A DNA stretch of 59,340 nucleotides, from assembly GCF_039540375.1 (NCBI RefSeq), contig NZ_BAABEX010000026.1, positions 1-59,340 on the forward strand, read 5' to 3'. This document shows, one piece after another, positions 14,204 to 23,004 of this stretch. The notes beneath the pieces were generated by a model. It had not been told where the DNA came from. It made no database searches and saw nothing but the letters and a program-made list of their open reading frames with translations. The translations under genes and the position numbers were made by a program. Within the stretch, counting starts at the first letter, position 1, and every line of letters starts with the position of its first letter. This stretch comes from Acidovorax_G lacteus. Lineage in GTDB: Bacteria > Pseudomonadota > Gammaproteobacteria > Burkholderiales > Burkholderiaceae_C.

Positions 14204-14993
14204 CCGTGCACCGTCCACTGCGCCTGCGCACACGCCCCCCGAGGCCCCCGCACCCGGCCGCCCGGTGGTCGAGATCACCGCGCTGCGCAAGTCTTACGGC
14301 AGCGTCGAAGTGCTCAAGGGCATCGACCTGTCGGTGGCCCGCGGCGAGGTGGTGTGCATCATCGGCAAAAGCGGCTCGGGCAAGAGCACGCTCCTGCGCT
14401 GCATCAACGGGCTGGAGACCTTCCAGGACGGCGCGCTGCGCGTGGACGGCCAGCCCCTGCTGCACGACAGCGCCACCCACATGCGCGCATTGCGCCAGCG
14501 GGTGGGCATGATCTTTCAGAGCTTCAACCTGTTTCCGCACCTGAGCGTGGGCCGCAACATCATGCTGGCCCCCACGCTGGTGCAGCACAAAAGCCCGGCC
14601 GACGCCGCCGCGCTGGCGCGCACGCTGCTGGCCCGCGTGGGCCTGGCCGAAAAGTTCGACGCCATGCCCGACCAGCTCTCGGGCGGGCAGCAACAGCGCG
14701 TGGCCATTGCCCGCGCGCTGGCCATGCAGCCGCAGGTGCTGCTGTGCGACGAAATCACCTCCGCGCTCGACCCTGAGCTGGTGGGCGAGGTGCTGCGCGT
14801 GGTCGAGTTGCTGGCGCAGGAGGGCATGACGCTGATGATGGTCACGCACGAAATGGCCTTTGCCCGCAAGGTGAGCGACCGCGTGGTCTTCATGCACCAG
14901 GGCCGTGTGCACGAAATGGGGCCGCCCGCGCAGATTTTTGGCGCACCGCAAACGCCCGAGCTGCAGCAGTTTCTGGCGTCGCTGCACGACTGA
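14187..14993 (+). CDS. Amino-acid ABC transporter ATP-binding protein
   Basis: A 268-residue ATPase of the GlnQ/HisP class. Seen in order: Walker A GKSGSGKST, the Q-loop MIFQSFNLFPHLS, the signature LSGGQQQRVAIARAL, Walker B VLLCDEITSALDP and the switch THE. I chose the ATG at 14187, which has AAAGGA seven bases before it and lies inside the end of the preceding permease gene. It is the last gene of the GntR-ABC operon, with a hairpin terminator just downstream. Confidence 0.95.
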   Translation: MLPVADRAPSTAPAHTPPEAPAPGRPVVEITALRKSYGSVEVLKGIDLSVARGEVVCIIGKSGSGKSTLLRCINGLETFQDGALRVDGQPLLHDSATHMRALRQRVGMIFQSFNLFPHLSVGRNIMLAPTLVQHKSPADAAALARTLLARVGLAEKFDAMPDQLSGGQQQRVAIARALAMQPQVLLCDEITSALDPELVGEVLRVVELLAQEGMTLMMVTHEMAFARKVSDRVVFMHQGRVHEMGPPAQIFGAPQTPELQQFLASLHD

Positions 14994-15003
14994 CACGTAC
15001 ACC

Positions 15004-15041
15004 GCCCGCCCGCACCCTGGAGGACCGTGCGGGCGGGCTTT
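15004..15041 (+). terminator. Terminator of the ABC operon
   Basis: GCCCGCCCGCAC (15004-15015) pairs with GTGCGGGCGGGC (15027-15038) and is followed by TTT. A 12-bp GC-rich stem with an 11-base loop. Confidence 0.8.
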
Positions 15042-15068
15042 CAACCCGTGCGTGGACGCGGGGGCGTG

Positions 15069-15497
15069 TCAGCTGCGTGTGCCACGCGCCACTTCGTCGC
15101 GCGACAGGGTGCCGTTGCGGTCGGTGTCGATGGCATCAAACCGTTCGGCAATGGCGGGCAGCCGCTGGGCCTCGTCGCGGGTGAGCGCGCCGTCGCGGTT
15201 GGTGTCGGCGCGTTCAAAGGCCGCATCCACCGCAGTGCGCGCCTGCGGGGCACTGCCGGGCGCGGCTTGTGCAGGCCCTGTAGCGGCCGATGCGCCGGGC
15301 CCGACGCCAAAGACCGAAGACGCTGGCGCGTGGCCCGGGTCGGTGGCGGCCTTGGGCGTGCCCGGGCCAAAGCCCGCAGCCGTGCCCTGCGCATGCAGGG
15401 CCGCGGTGCCACCCAGGGTGAGGGCGGCAAACAGCATCACGCTGCGGGCGTCGAAACCAGACACACCAGGCCGGGGGCGTCGTTGCAGTTGCGTCAT
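15069..15497 (-). CDS. Secreted EF-hand protein
   Basis: A 142-residue protein with an N-terminal signal-like segment (about residues 20-38, ending ALHAQ) and two calcium-binding EF-hand loops near the C-terminus: DTNRDGALTRDE and DTDRNGTLSRDE, both with the usual acidic positions. The middle is Gly/Ala/Pro-rich. ATG 15497 is preceded by AAGGAGC. A calcium-binding periplasmic role is likely; no partner is visible. Confidence 0.85.
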   Translation of the reverse strand: MTQLQRRPRPGVSGFDARSVMLFAALTLGGTAALHAQGTAAGFGPGTPKAATDPGHAPASSVFGVGPGASAATGPAQAAPGSAPQARTAVDAAFERADTNRDGALTRDEAQRLPAIAERFDAIDTDRNGTLSRDEVARGTRS

Positions 15498-15760
15498 GGG
15501 CACAAGCTCCTTCAAGAGTGGGACAGCGCTTCATTGCACCCCAGCCCCCGCGCCCAGGCCAGCGCTTTTGCCGGCTGTTTCCTGCACCAACATTTGCGTG
15601 CGCGGTGTAACGCAATGGCCGCAGCGCGCACCCGCTGCGCTGCAAGGGGCATGGGCTGTGGCGCACAATGCGCGCCCAGTGCCGCGGCGTGCCGCCCCCG
15701 GCGCCCGCCAGGGCGTTGCGCCCATCCTGATTTCGCTTGCCCCACCGGAGACCCTGCCCC

Positions 15761-16330
15761 ATGGCCAACCGACTCACCCAGATCGCGACCCGCACCGGCG
15801 ACGCCGGCACCACCGGCCTGGGCAACAACCAGCGCGTGTCCAAAAACAGCCTGCGTGTGCACGCCATGGGCGACGTGGACGAGCTCAACTCCCACATCGG
15901 CCTGCTGCTGTGCGAACCGCTGCCCGATGACGTGCGCACGCTGCTCGTGGAGGTGCAGCACCAGCTCTTCAACCTGGGCGGCGAGCTGTCGATCCCGGGC
16001 TTCGAGCTGCTCAAGGCCGAGGCCGTCCTGGCGCTGGACGACGCCCTGGCCCACTACAACGCCGCGCTGCCGCGCCTGCAGGAGTTCATCCTGCCCGCAG
16101 GCACCCGCGCCGCATCGCAGGCCCATGTGTGCCGCACCGTGGCCCGCCGCGCCGAGCGCGCCATCGTCGCCCTGGGCAACGAGGAAGCCATCCACGACGC
16201 GCCGCGCCAGTACCTCAACCGCCTGTCGGACCTGCTGTTTGTGCTGGCCCGGGTGCTCAACCGCATGGACGGGGGGGACGACGTGTACTGGAAGAGTGAG
16301 CGGATGGCGCGCGAGGGGGCGGGGGGGTGA
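15761..16330 (+). CDS. Cob(I)alamin adenosyltransferase, PduO type
   Basis: A 189-residue enzyme that transfers the adenosyl group of ATP to reduced corrinoid, making coenzyme B12. The N-terminal ATP-binding motif TRTGDAGTTGLGNNQRVSK lies at residues 10-28. VDELNSHIGL, the helix LFNLGGELSIPG and the late RAERAIVAL..NEEAIHDAPRQYLNRLSDLLFVLARVLN are all family features. ATG 15761 is preceded by ACCGGAGACC. It is a single-gene unit. Confidence 0.95.
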   Translation: MANRLTQIATRTGDAGTTGLGNNQRVSKNSLRVHAMGDVDELNSHIGLLLCEPLPDDVRTLLVEVQHQLFNLGGELSIPGFELLKAEAVLALDDALAHYNAALPRLQEFILPAGTRAASQAHVCRTVARRAERAIVALGNEEAIHDAPRQYLNRLSDLLFVLARVLNRMDGGDDVYWKSERMAREGAGG

Positions 16331-16352
16331 GTGCTGGTCTGTGGGTTGAGGG

Positions 16353-16410
16353 GGCTTTTGGGCTGTTCGTGCTTGTTTATTAAGCATGAGCAGCTATTGA
16401 ATTCATAGCA
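16353..16410. repeat. Comamonadaceae intergenic repeat
   Basis: The pattern 'gttcgtgcttgtttattaag' followed by 'catgagcagctattgaattc' lies just after the adenosyltransferase gene. Confidence 0.75.
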
Positions 16411-16825
16411 CTTCTTGGGTTGGCGGTAGTGTGCCGTTGGGGCTTGCTGTGGTCCGGTGCCGGGATGTGCGCCCGGCGGCGCACCTTCTTTTCTTGTCTC
16501 GCCAAGAAAAGAAGGCAAAAGAAGGCGACCCTACATGCTGCGACCCTGCGCTTCGCTCCGGGCAACCTGCGGTGCTCGCGCCTGGGGTGCGCCGCATAAC
16601 TCACTTCGCGCTTGCAGCGCTGCGTTCGGACAAATGCGGCGAACTAGACCACGAAGCCTGCGTGTCCTGCGGCACGCAGGCCACCCCAGGCGCTGCGCTC
16701 CTCGGCGCATCCTGAAGGGGGGGTGGGGGCGGGCCATTGCTGCGCTCGGCCCCCACGGGCGCACCACCGCTGCGAAGCAAACAACGGCCACGCCACGTGC
16801 TTCAGTGCGGCTGCGCCTCCCACGC

Positions 16826-17194
16826 CGGCGAAGCCCGGCACCCAGCAGCGCAGGCTTCACCACAGCGATCGCAACCGGCGCGGCCCAAGAGCCAGAGCAG
16901 CCAAGCAAGGGCCGCCCCGCAGCGAGGGCTGCGTCCCCCTTCCCGAATGGCGCAGCCGTTCGAGAGAAGGGGGAAGGCGCGCAGCGCCTCAGGGGGATGC
17001 ACCGTAAGCTCCGCCTGGGCCGGCGAAGCCCGGCACCCAGCAGCGCCCGCTTCGCCACAGCGACCGCAACCGGCGCGGCCCAAGGCCAGAGCAGCCAAGC
17101 AAGGGCCGCCCCGCAGCGAGGGCTGCGTCCCCCTTCCCGAATGGCGCAGCCGTTCGAGAGAAGGGGGAAGGCGCGCAGCGCCTCAGGGGGATGC
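16826..17194. repeat. Pair of 174-bp direct repeats
   Basis: Copy 1 (16826-17000) and copy 2 (17021-17194) both start CGGCGAAGCCCGGCACCCAG and end CAGCGCCTCAGGGGGATGC. Each contains CCCCCTTCCCGAATGGCGCA and GAGAAGGGGGAAGGCGCGCA, so each can fold as a long hairpin. Copies differ at a few positions only. They look like a dispersed noncoding element, not an insertion sequence. Confidence 0.85.
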
Positions 17195-17197
17195 CTC

Positions 17198-17620
17198 TTA
17201 TCGAGGAGCGAGGATCGCCATCGTCAGCCGCGACACGCAGGTCAGTTCGCCCGCCTCGTTGTGCATGTCGATCTGCCACACCTGCGTGGTGCGGCCGATG
17301 TGCACCGCGCGCGCCGTGCCCGTCACCCAGCCGCTGGTGGCCGAGCGCAGGTGGTTGGCGTTGATGTCCAGGCCCACGGCGTGGTGGCCTTCGGGGCTGG
17401 CGTAGAACGCGCCCATCGAGCCCAGCGACTCGGCCAGCACCACGCTCACGCCGCCGTGCAGCAGGCCAAAGGGCTGCTTGGTGCGGTGGTCCACGGGCAC
17501 GCGGCCGCGCAGGTAGTCGTCGCCGATTTCGGTGATCTCAATGCCCAGGTGGCTCACGGCCGTGTGGGCGCTGCTGGCGTTGAGCTGTTCGAGCGTGATG
17601 GGTTTTTTCCAGATGGGCAT
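17198..17620 (-). CDS. Hotdog-fold thioesterase
   Basis: A 140-residue protein of the EntH/MenI-like acyl-CoA thioesterase group. The hotdog helix region reads FGLLHGGVSVVLAESLGSMGA, with the HGG loop and the acidic residue (E) expected for hydrolysis. RVPVDHRTKQPFG precedes it. ATG 17620 is preceded by AAGGACAGCC. The substrate is unknown. It is a single gene next to the repeat-rich stretch. Confidence 0.88.
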   Translation of the reverse strand: MPIWKKPITLEQLNASSAHTAVSHLGIEITEIGDDYLRGRVPVDHRTKQPFGLLHGGVSVVLAESLGSMGAFYASPEGHHAVGLDINANHLRSATSGWVTGTARAVHIGRTTQVWQIDMHNEAGELTCVSRLTMAILAPR

Positions 17621-17869
17621 GGCTGTCCTTGGGCTGGGTACGCACGGGCGGCGGCCGTGCGTAGGGGGGCGGCTCTACCGCCACCCCTGGCGGTTGGAGA
17701 TAATCAGGGTTTTCCCTAGGTGGCGGCGCCCTGCCGCCCGGCCCCGCCTGCCGCGGCCTGCCTGGGAACCCCACACATGGCCTGCCCCAAGAGCCGCTGT
17801 GCACCTGCACCGCGGTCTGGGGACCGGCTTTTTCCGTCCATTGTGCGTTTTTCGCCGGAGTCCTGTTCC

Positions 17870-19024
17870 ATGCAACGTCGCCAGTTTGTCACCCTTGCCC
17901 GCAACGCCGCCGTGCTCGCCGCCGCCCCGGCCCTGATGCGCCACGCCCTGGCGCAAGAGGGCGGCATCAGCGGCAAGAACATCACCATCGGCTGCTCGGG
18001 CGCGCTCAGCGGCCCGCTGGCCGGTTTTGGGCAGGACGTGAAGATCGGCGCGGAAGCCGCCATGGCGCAAATCAACGCGCGCGGCGGCATCCATGGCCGC
18101 CAGTTGCAGCTCAACATCGTGGACGACGGCTATGTGCCCCAGCGCACGGCCGAGAACGTGCGCGCCATGCTGTCGCAGGGCAGCGCGTTTGCGCTGCTGT
18201 CGTGCGTGGGCACGCCCAACAACGCGGCCATCCTGCCGCTGGTCGAAGAGTCGGGCCTGCCCTACGTGGCGCCCCTCACCGGCGCGGCCTCGGTGCGCAA
18301 GAGCGTGCGCAATGTGTTCCATGTGCGCGCCGGCTATGCCGACGAAGCGCAGCGCCTGGTGCAGCGCCTGTCGGAGATGGGCCTCAAGGGCGTGGGCATC
18401 GTCGCCATGGACAACCCCTACGGCCGCGAACTGGCCGAAGACACCAGCCGCGCGCTGGCCGCGCAGGGTGCCAAGCCTGCGCTGCTGGTGACGGTGGGCA
18501 CCGACGGCCGCAACGTGGCCGAGGCCGTGGCCAAGGTGGCCGAGACCCGCCCCGCCGCGCTGATCCTGGCCACGGCGGGCAGCGTGTCGGTGGAGTTTGC
18601 GCGCCAGCTGCGCAAGGCCGCGCCTGGCGTGCTGATGGCCGGCGTGAGCGCCACCTTCACCAGCGACGGCCTCAAGCAGCTGGGCGAGGCCGGCAGCGGC
18701 ATCGCGCTGACCATGGTCATGCCCGACCCGCAGCGCGCCCGCAGCCAGCTGGTGCGCGACTACCAGGCCGCCATGCGCGCCCGCGGCGTGCAGGACTTCA
18801 CCCTGGGCAGCCTGGAGGCGTATGTGAACCTGCGCGTGCTGGCCGAGGGCCTGGAGCGCGCAGGCGGCGACCCCACGCGCGCCAAGCTGCGCACCGCGCT
18901 GGCGGGCATCCGCAACCTGGACCTGGGCGGTTTCGTGGTGGACTACGCGGGCAACGCGCCCTATGTGGGCTCGCGCTACATCGACCTGGCCGTGCTGGGC
19001 GGCTCGGGGCGCTTCCTGGGCTGA
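17870..19024 (+). CDS. ABC transporter substrate-binding protein, Leu/Ile/Val type
   Basis: A 384-residue periplasmic binding protein (family 1/6 fold). The signal begins MQRRQFVTLARNAAVL and resembles a twin-arginine signal. The mature part reads ITIGCSGALSGPLAGFGQDVKIGAEAAMAQINARGGIHG, then LPYVAPLTGAASVRK and GVGIVAMDNPYGREL. I chose ATG 17870. No permease or ATPase gene is nearby, so it either supplies a distant transporter or acts as a sensor. Confidence 0.9.
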   Translation: MQRRQFVTLARNAAVLAAAPALMRHALAQEGGISGKNITIGCSGALSGPLAGFGQDVKIGAEAAMAQINARGGIHGRQLQLNIVDDGYVPQRTAENVRAMLSQGSAFALLSCVGTPNNAAILPLVEESGLPYVAPLTGAASVRKSVRNVFHVRAGYADEAQRLVQRLSEMGLKGVGIVAMDNPYGRELAEDTSRALAAQGAKPALLVTVGTDGRNVAEAVAKVAETRPAALILATAGSVSVEFARQLRKAAPGVLMAGVSATFTSDGLKQLGEAGSGIALTMVMPDPQRARSQLVRDYQAAMRARGVQDFTLGSLEAYVNLRVLAEGLERAGGDPTRAKLRTALAGIRNLDLGGFVVDYAGNAPYVGSRYIDLAVLGGSGRFLG

Positions 19025-19053
19025 TGCCGGGCCTGCCATGCAGGCCTAAGGAC

Positions 19054-19110
19054 CGAAATGGCCGCTCGTGCCGCAAAGTCAAGCACGAGCAGCTATCAAA
19101 TGCATAGCGG
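19054..19110. repeat. Comamonadaceae intergenic repeat
   Basis: 'aatggccgctcgtgc' and 'caagcacgagcagctatc' form a hairpin (CGTGC..GCACG) just after the binding-protein gene. Confidence 0.85.
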
Positions 19111-19272
19111 TTGGGTAGGCTGAGTCTCTGACGGCGGCGTGGCGCCGCCGTGGTCATTTGGGACGCGACAGGCGCGCACAGTTCCAGTAGCATCGGCCCC
19201 CTTTTGGTGCATGCGCGGTCGTCCCTGCGGGGACTGGCTTCGCATGGCCTGGTCTTGCTCGTTTGCTGTCCC

Positions 19273-22200
19273 ATGCGCGCCACCCTCTGCCCACACCCTG
19301 TTGCCTTTCTGCCCTGTGTCTTGTTGCTTGCGCTGACTGCCTGCTGGCAGCGTCTCGGGCGGCCGCTGCTGCAGGCGGTGGTGGCCCTGTGGTGCTCCTG
19401 CGTTGCGGTGTCTGCTGGGGCGCAGAACGTGAACGACGGGTTCAATCCCGATGCCAATGGCCTTGTACGGGCGATCACTGTGCAGCCCGACGGCAAGGTG
19501 CTGTTGGGGGGGGACTTCACCAGTGTGGCTGGGCAGGTGCGCAACCGAATTGCGAGGCTGAATGCCGACGGAACACTTGATACAGGTTTCAACCCTGGGG
19601 CGGACGTAGACGTCTACATCATGGTCGTGCAGCCCGACGGGAAGGTGTTGGTGGGAGGCGAATTCACCACCTTGGGTGGGCAGCCACGCAGCCGCATTGC
19701 TCGCCTGAACGCCGACGGCACGCTCGACTCTGCCTTCAACCCAGCGCCGAACAGCAACGTTTTCAGCCTAGCCGTGCAGCCCGACGGCAAGGTGCTGGTG
19801 GGCGGCCAATTCACCACCCTGGGCGGGCAGACGCGCAACCGCATCGCGCGCCTGAACACCGACGGCACGCTGGACACGAGCTTCGATCCGGGGGTTGGCG
19901 TTGGCTCGGTCCGCAGCCTGGTCGTGCAGCCCGACGGCAAGATTCTGGTGGGCGGCCAATTCACCACCCTGGGCGGGCAGGCGCGCAACGGCCTCGGCCG
20001 CCTGAATGCAGACGGTTCGCTCGATACCGGCTTCAATCCTGGGGGGGTAAACGGTTCGGTAGACAGCTTGGCGGTGCAGCCCGACGGCAAGGTGCTGGTG
20101 GGGGGCTACTTCACCACCCTGGGCGGGCAGCCTCGCCTCAACATCGCACGGCTGAACGCCAACGGCACGCTTGATACGGGCTTCAATCTCGGGGCTGACA
20201 ACGGATCGGTCCTCAGTATGGCCGCGCAGCCTGACGGCAAGGTGCTGGTGGGGGGCGGCTTCACCACCGTGGGCGGGCAGCCGCGTAACTCTCTGGCCCG
20301 CCTGAACGCCGACGGCACGCTCGACAGCAGCTTCAATCCGGGGCCGAACAATGGGGTCTACAGCGTGGCCGTGCAGCCCGACGGCAAGGTGCTGGCGGGG
20401 GGCTTCTTCACCACCTTGGGCGGGCAGACGCGCAATTACCTGGGCCGTGTCCATGCCGACGGCTCCCTTGATGCGACGTTCAATCCCGGGGTTGGCAACT
20501 CGGTGTTCTGGGTTTTGGCCCAGCCGGACGGGAAGACCGTGATCGGTGGCCCCATCGGCTTTGTGGGCGGGCAAGTTCGCAATCACCTCGCGCGCCTGAA
20601 TGCCGATGGCACGCTCGACACCTCATTCAACCCGCAGCCCAACAACTCCGTCAGCTCTGCGGCACTCCAGTCCGATGGCAAGCTGCTGGTAGCAGGGGCG
20701 TTCACCAGCATCGCTGGCCAGGTGCGAAACGGGCTGGCACGCCTGAATGCCGATGGATCGCTGGACATGGGCTTCCATCCGGACAGCGTCAGTGGGGCAA
20801 TCTACACCGTCGCTGTGCAACCCGATGGCAAGCTGCTCGTGGGGGGGGCCTTCACTGTCATGGGAGGGCAGCCGCGCAACCGCATCGCGCGGTTCCATGC
20901 AGACGGAACGTTGGACACGATGTTCAACCCCAGTGCCGACAGCACGGTGAACAAACTGCTGGTGCAACCCGACGGAAAAGTGCTGGTGGCGGGAAGTTTC
21001 GTCACCCTTAACGGTCAGCCCCGCAACTACATGGGTCGCCTGCAGGCCGATGGTTCGTTGGACAGCAGCTTCACCCCCAACCCTGGTGCGGCAGTGCAGA
21101 CCATGTTGCTGCAGCCTGACAACAAGGTTCTGATTGCGGGTGGCTTTGCAGTGGTCGGTGGCGTGGCGCGCACCGCCATCGCACGCCTGCATGCCGATGG
21201 TGCGGTGGACATGGGCTTTAACGCCTTTGCCAACCACTCGGTGTTCGCCTTGGGTCTTCAGCCAGACGGCAAAGTGTTGCTCGGCGGTCGCTTCACCGCC
21301 CTGGGCGGGGTGCCTCGCAGTAATTTCGCGCGCGTGGGTGCTGACGGCGCGCTCGACACAGCCTTCAACCCCGATGTTGGGGGGTGGGTGTTCGGCATTG
21401 CGCAGCAGACAGATGGCAAAGTACTGCTGGCAGGCCCTTTCACCACGGTCGGAGGTGAGTCGCGGAACTATTTGGCTCGCCTGACTGTGCCCGAGGCGGC
21501 GCTCCAAACACTGCAGGCAACCAGCACTGCAGATGGCCTGCGCTGGCGACGCAGCGGTTCGGGCCCCGAGGTACGCAGCGTGCGAATGGCCTATGCCCTG
21601 ACCGAGAATGCCTCGGCGGGCGACTGGGTGGACCTTGGGTGGGCGACACGGGATGTGGGTGGATGGGCGCTGGACGGCCTCTCACTGCCGTTGGCCACAA
21701 CGATTTGGGTGCGGGCGTCGGCCGTCAACACCGACGAGATGAGTTCGCAAGTCGTGTCGGTACGCCAACTCTTTTTGACCACCGCCCCCGGCGCCCCCAC
21801 CGGCCTCACCGCCACGGCGGGCAACGGCCAGGTGCAACTCAGCTGGAGCGCTCCGGCCAGCGACGGCGGCAGCAGCCTCCAAAGCTACACCGTCACCGGC
21901 AGCCCCAGCGGCAGCTGCACCGTGGCCGCCCCGGCCACCAGCTGCACCATCGGCAGCCTGGCCAACGGCACCGCCTACAGCTTCACCGTGCAGGCCACCA
22001 ACGCCGTGGGCAACAGCCCCGCCTCGGCCAGCGCCAGCGCCACCCCGCTGGGCGCCCCCGGCGCCCCCACCGGCCTCACGGCCACCGCAGGCGACCGGGC
22101 CGTGGCCCTGTCGTGGACGGCCCCGGCCAGCAACGGCGGCAGCGCCCTCCAAAGCTACACCGTCACCGGCAGCCCCAGCGGCAGCTGCACCGTGGCCGCC

Positions 22201-22836
22201 CCGGCCACCAGCTGCACCATTGGCAGCCTGACCAACGGCACCGCCTACAGCTTCACCGTCAAGGCCACCAACGCCGTGGGCGACAGCGCGGCCAGCACCA
22301 GTGCGTCGGCCACGCCCCAGCCCTACAGCCAAAGCGGCATCGCATTGCCCGGCGGCGGCATGGCCAGCGTGCAGATCGGCACCCCCCCGGGCTGCACCGT
22401 GGGCAGTGTGACCATCAACAGCACGGTGCCCGCCGGTGCGCCCGCAGGCGCCACGGCACCGGCCGGGGTGCTGCGTTTCACGGCCTCGGGTGCGGGCTGC
22501 GGCACGGCCAGCCTGTCGGTGCGCATTGACTACCCCGCAGGCCGCCTGGCCGGGCTCACGCCCTACAAATACGGCCCGGCCACCGCGGGCGCGGCAGCCA
22601 CCTGGTTTGCGCACGGCAGCATCAGCGGCGACAGCGTGAGCTACACCGTTATCGACAACGGCGTGGGCGACAACGACGCGGCCAGCGGCAGCATCAGCGA
22701 CCCGTTTGCACCGCTCTTGGTGCCTGCGCCGGGTGGTGCGGCGGCCATCCCGACGCTCACCCAGTGGGGGCTGATGCTGATGTCGCTGCTGGCGGCGGCG
22801 CTGGGTATGGGGGTGCTGCGCAGGCGCGGCGTGTGA
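19273..22836 (+). CDS. Delta-60 repeat surface protein with FN3 domains and IPTL-CTERM signal
   Basis: A protein of 1187 residues from ATG 19273 (a GTG at 19150 is also in frame). A hydrophobic N-terminus ending at about residue 51 (AVSAGAQ) should be an export signal. Fourteen delta-60 repeats follow, each about 50 residues with the core VQPDGKVLVGGxFTTLGGQ and RIARLNADGTLD; repeats 8, 9, 12 and 14 are the most diverged. Two fibronectin type III domains come next (each with APGAPTGLTATAG). A domain ending in VIDNGVGDNDAASGSISDPF resembles the choice-of-anchor U type. The C-terminus is IPTLTQWGLMLMS plus a hydrophobic helix and RRRGV, the IPTL-CTERM sorting signal. Exosortase H is the expected processing enzyme but is not in this window. 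Confidence 0.9.
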   Translation: MRATLCPHPVAFLPCVLLLALTACWQRLGRPLLQAVVALWCSCVAVSAGAQNVNDGFNPDANGLVRAITVQPDGKVLLGGDFTSVAGQVRNRIARLNADGTLDTGFNPGADVDVYIMVVQPDGKVLVGGEFTTLGGQPRSRIARLNADGTLDSAFNPAPNSNVFSLAVQPDGKVLVGGQFTTLGGQTRNRIARLNTDGTLDTSFDPGVGVGSVRSLVVQPDGKILVGGQFTTLGGQARNGLGRLNADGSLDTGFNPGGVNGSVDSLAVQPDGKVLVGGYFTTLGGQPRLNIARLNANGTLDTGFNLGADNGSVLSMAAQPDGKVLVGGGFTTVGGQPRNSLARLNADGTLDSSFNPGPNNGVYSVAVQPDGKVLAGGFFTTLGGQTRNYLGRVHADGSLDATFNPGVGNSVFWVLAQPDGKTVIGGPIGFVGGQVRNHLARLNADGTLDTSFNPQPNNSVSSAALQSDGKLLVAGAFTSIAGQVRNGLARLNADGSLDMGFHPDSVSGAIYTVAVQPDGKLLVGGAFTVMGGQPRNRIARFHADGTLDTMFNPSADSTVNKLLVQPDGKVLVAGSFVTLNGQPRNYMGRLQADGSLDSSFTPNPGAAVQTMLLQPDNKVLIAGGFAVVGGVARTAIARLHADGAVDMGFNAFANHSVFALGLQPDGKVLLGGRFTALGGVPRSNFARVGADGALDTAFNPDVGGWVFGIAQQTDGKVLLAGPFTTVGGESRNYLARLTVPEAALQTLQATSTADGLRWRRSGSGPEVRSVRMAYALTENASAGDWVDLGWATRDVGGWALDGLSLPLATTIWVRASAVNTDEMSSQVVSVRQLFLTTAPGAPTGLTATAGNGQVQLSWSAPASDGGSSLQSYTVTGSPSGSCTVAAPATSCTIGSLANGTAYSFTVQATNAVGNSPASASASATPLGAPGAPTGLTATAGDRAVALSWTAPASNGGSALQSYTVTGSPSGSCTVAAPATSCTIGSLTNGTAYSFTVKATNAVGDSAASTSASATPQPYSQSGIALPGGGMASVQIGTPPGCTVGSVTINSTVPAGAPAGATAPAGVLRFTASGAGCGTASLSVRIDYPAGRLAGLTPYKYGPATAGAAATWFAHGSISGDSVSYTVIDNGVGDNDAASGSISDPFAPLLVPAPGGAAAIPTLTQWGLMLMSLLAAALGMGVLRRRGV
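21785..22310 (+). repeat. Tandem FN3-coding duplication, 270-bp period
   Basis: Two FN3 modules lie 270 bp apart. A 74-base stretch (21877-21950 and 22147-22220) is identical between them at DNA level, including third codon positions, which points to recent duplication or gene conversion. Confidence 0.85.
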
Positions 22837-22865
22837 GGCGGGTGCGGGCGCCAAGCCCAAGCCAA

Positions 22866-22920
22866 AATGGCCGCTCGTGCAGCAAAGTCAAGCACGAGCA
22901 GCTATCACATTAATAGCAAC
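22866..22920. repeat. Comamonadaceae intergenic repeat
   Basis: 'atggccgctcgtgcagcaaa' then 'caagcacgagcagctatc'. It is nearly identical to the copy at 19054-19110, so the surface-protein gene is flanked on both sides by direct copies. Confidence 0.85.
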
Positions 22921-23004
22921 TGAATCTTTGCGGCTGCGCCCTGGCACCCGGGCGTGAGGGCGCCAGGGTGCGCCCGGCCCCGCCCGCGTTGGCCGCCGTG
23001 GCGC

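Larger units (their letters stand above)
16331..17197. other. Gene-less, repeat-rich stretch (867 bp)
   Basis: No credible gene is present; long frames here are GC-driven and cross repeats. It holds one copy of the family repeat (16353-16410), a segment with an inverted repeat CTTCTTTTCTTGTCTCGCC / AAGAAAAGAAG (about 16488-16520), and a pair of 174-bp direct repeats (16826-17194). Confidence 0.7.

Noticed and set aside
12806..14290. A 494-codon minus-strand frame opposite the ABC permeases
   Set aside because: It is a shadow of the permease genes, rich in His/Arg/Gln with no family features.
16826..17194. Insertion sequence
   Set aside because: No transposase frame and no terminal inverted repeats with target duplication; the repeats are short and noncoding.
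16457..17719. A 420-codon frame across the repeat-rich stretch
   Set aside because: It crosses both 174-bp repeats and runs against the real thioesterase gene; its composition is Arg/Ala/Pro-rich, as expected of GC-driven open frames.
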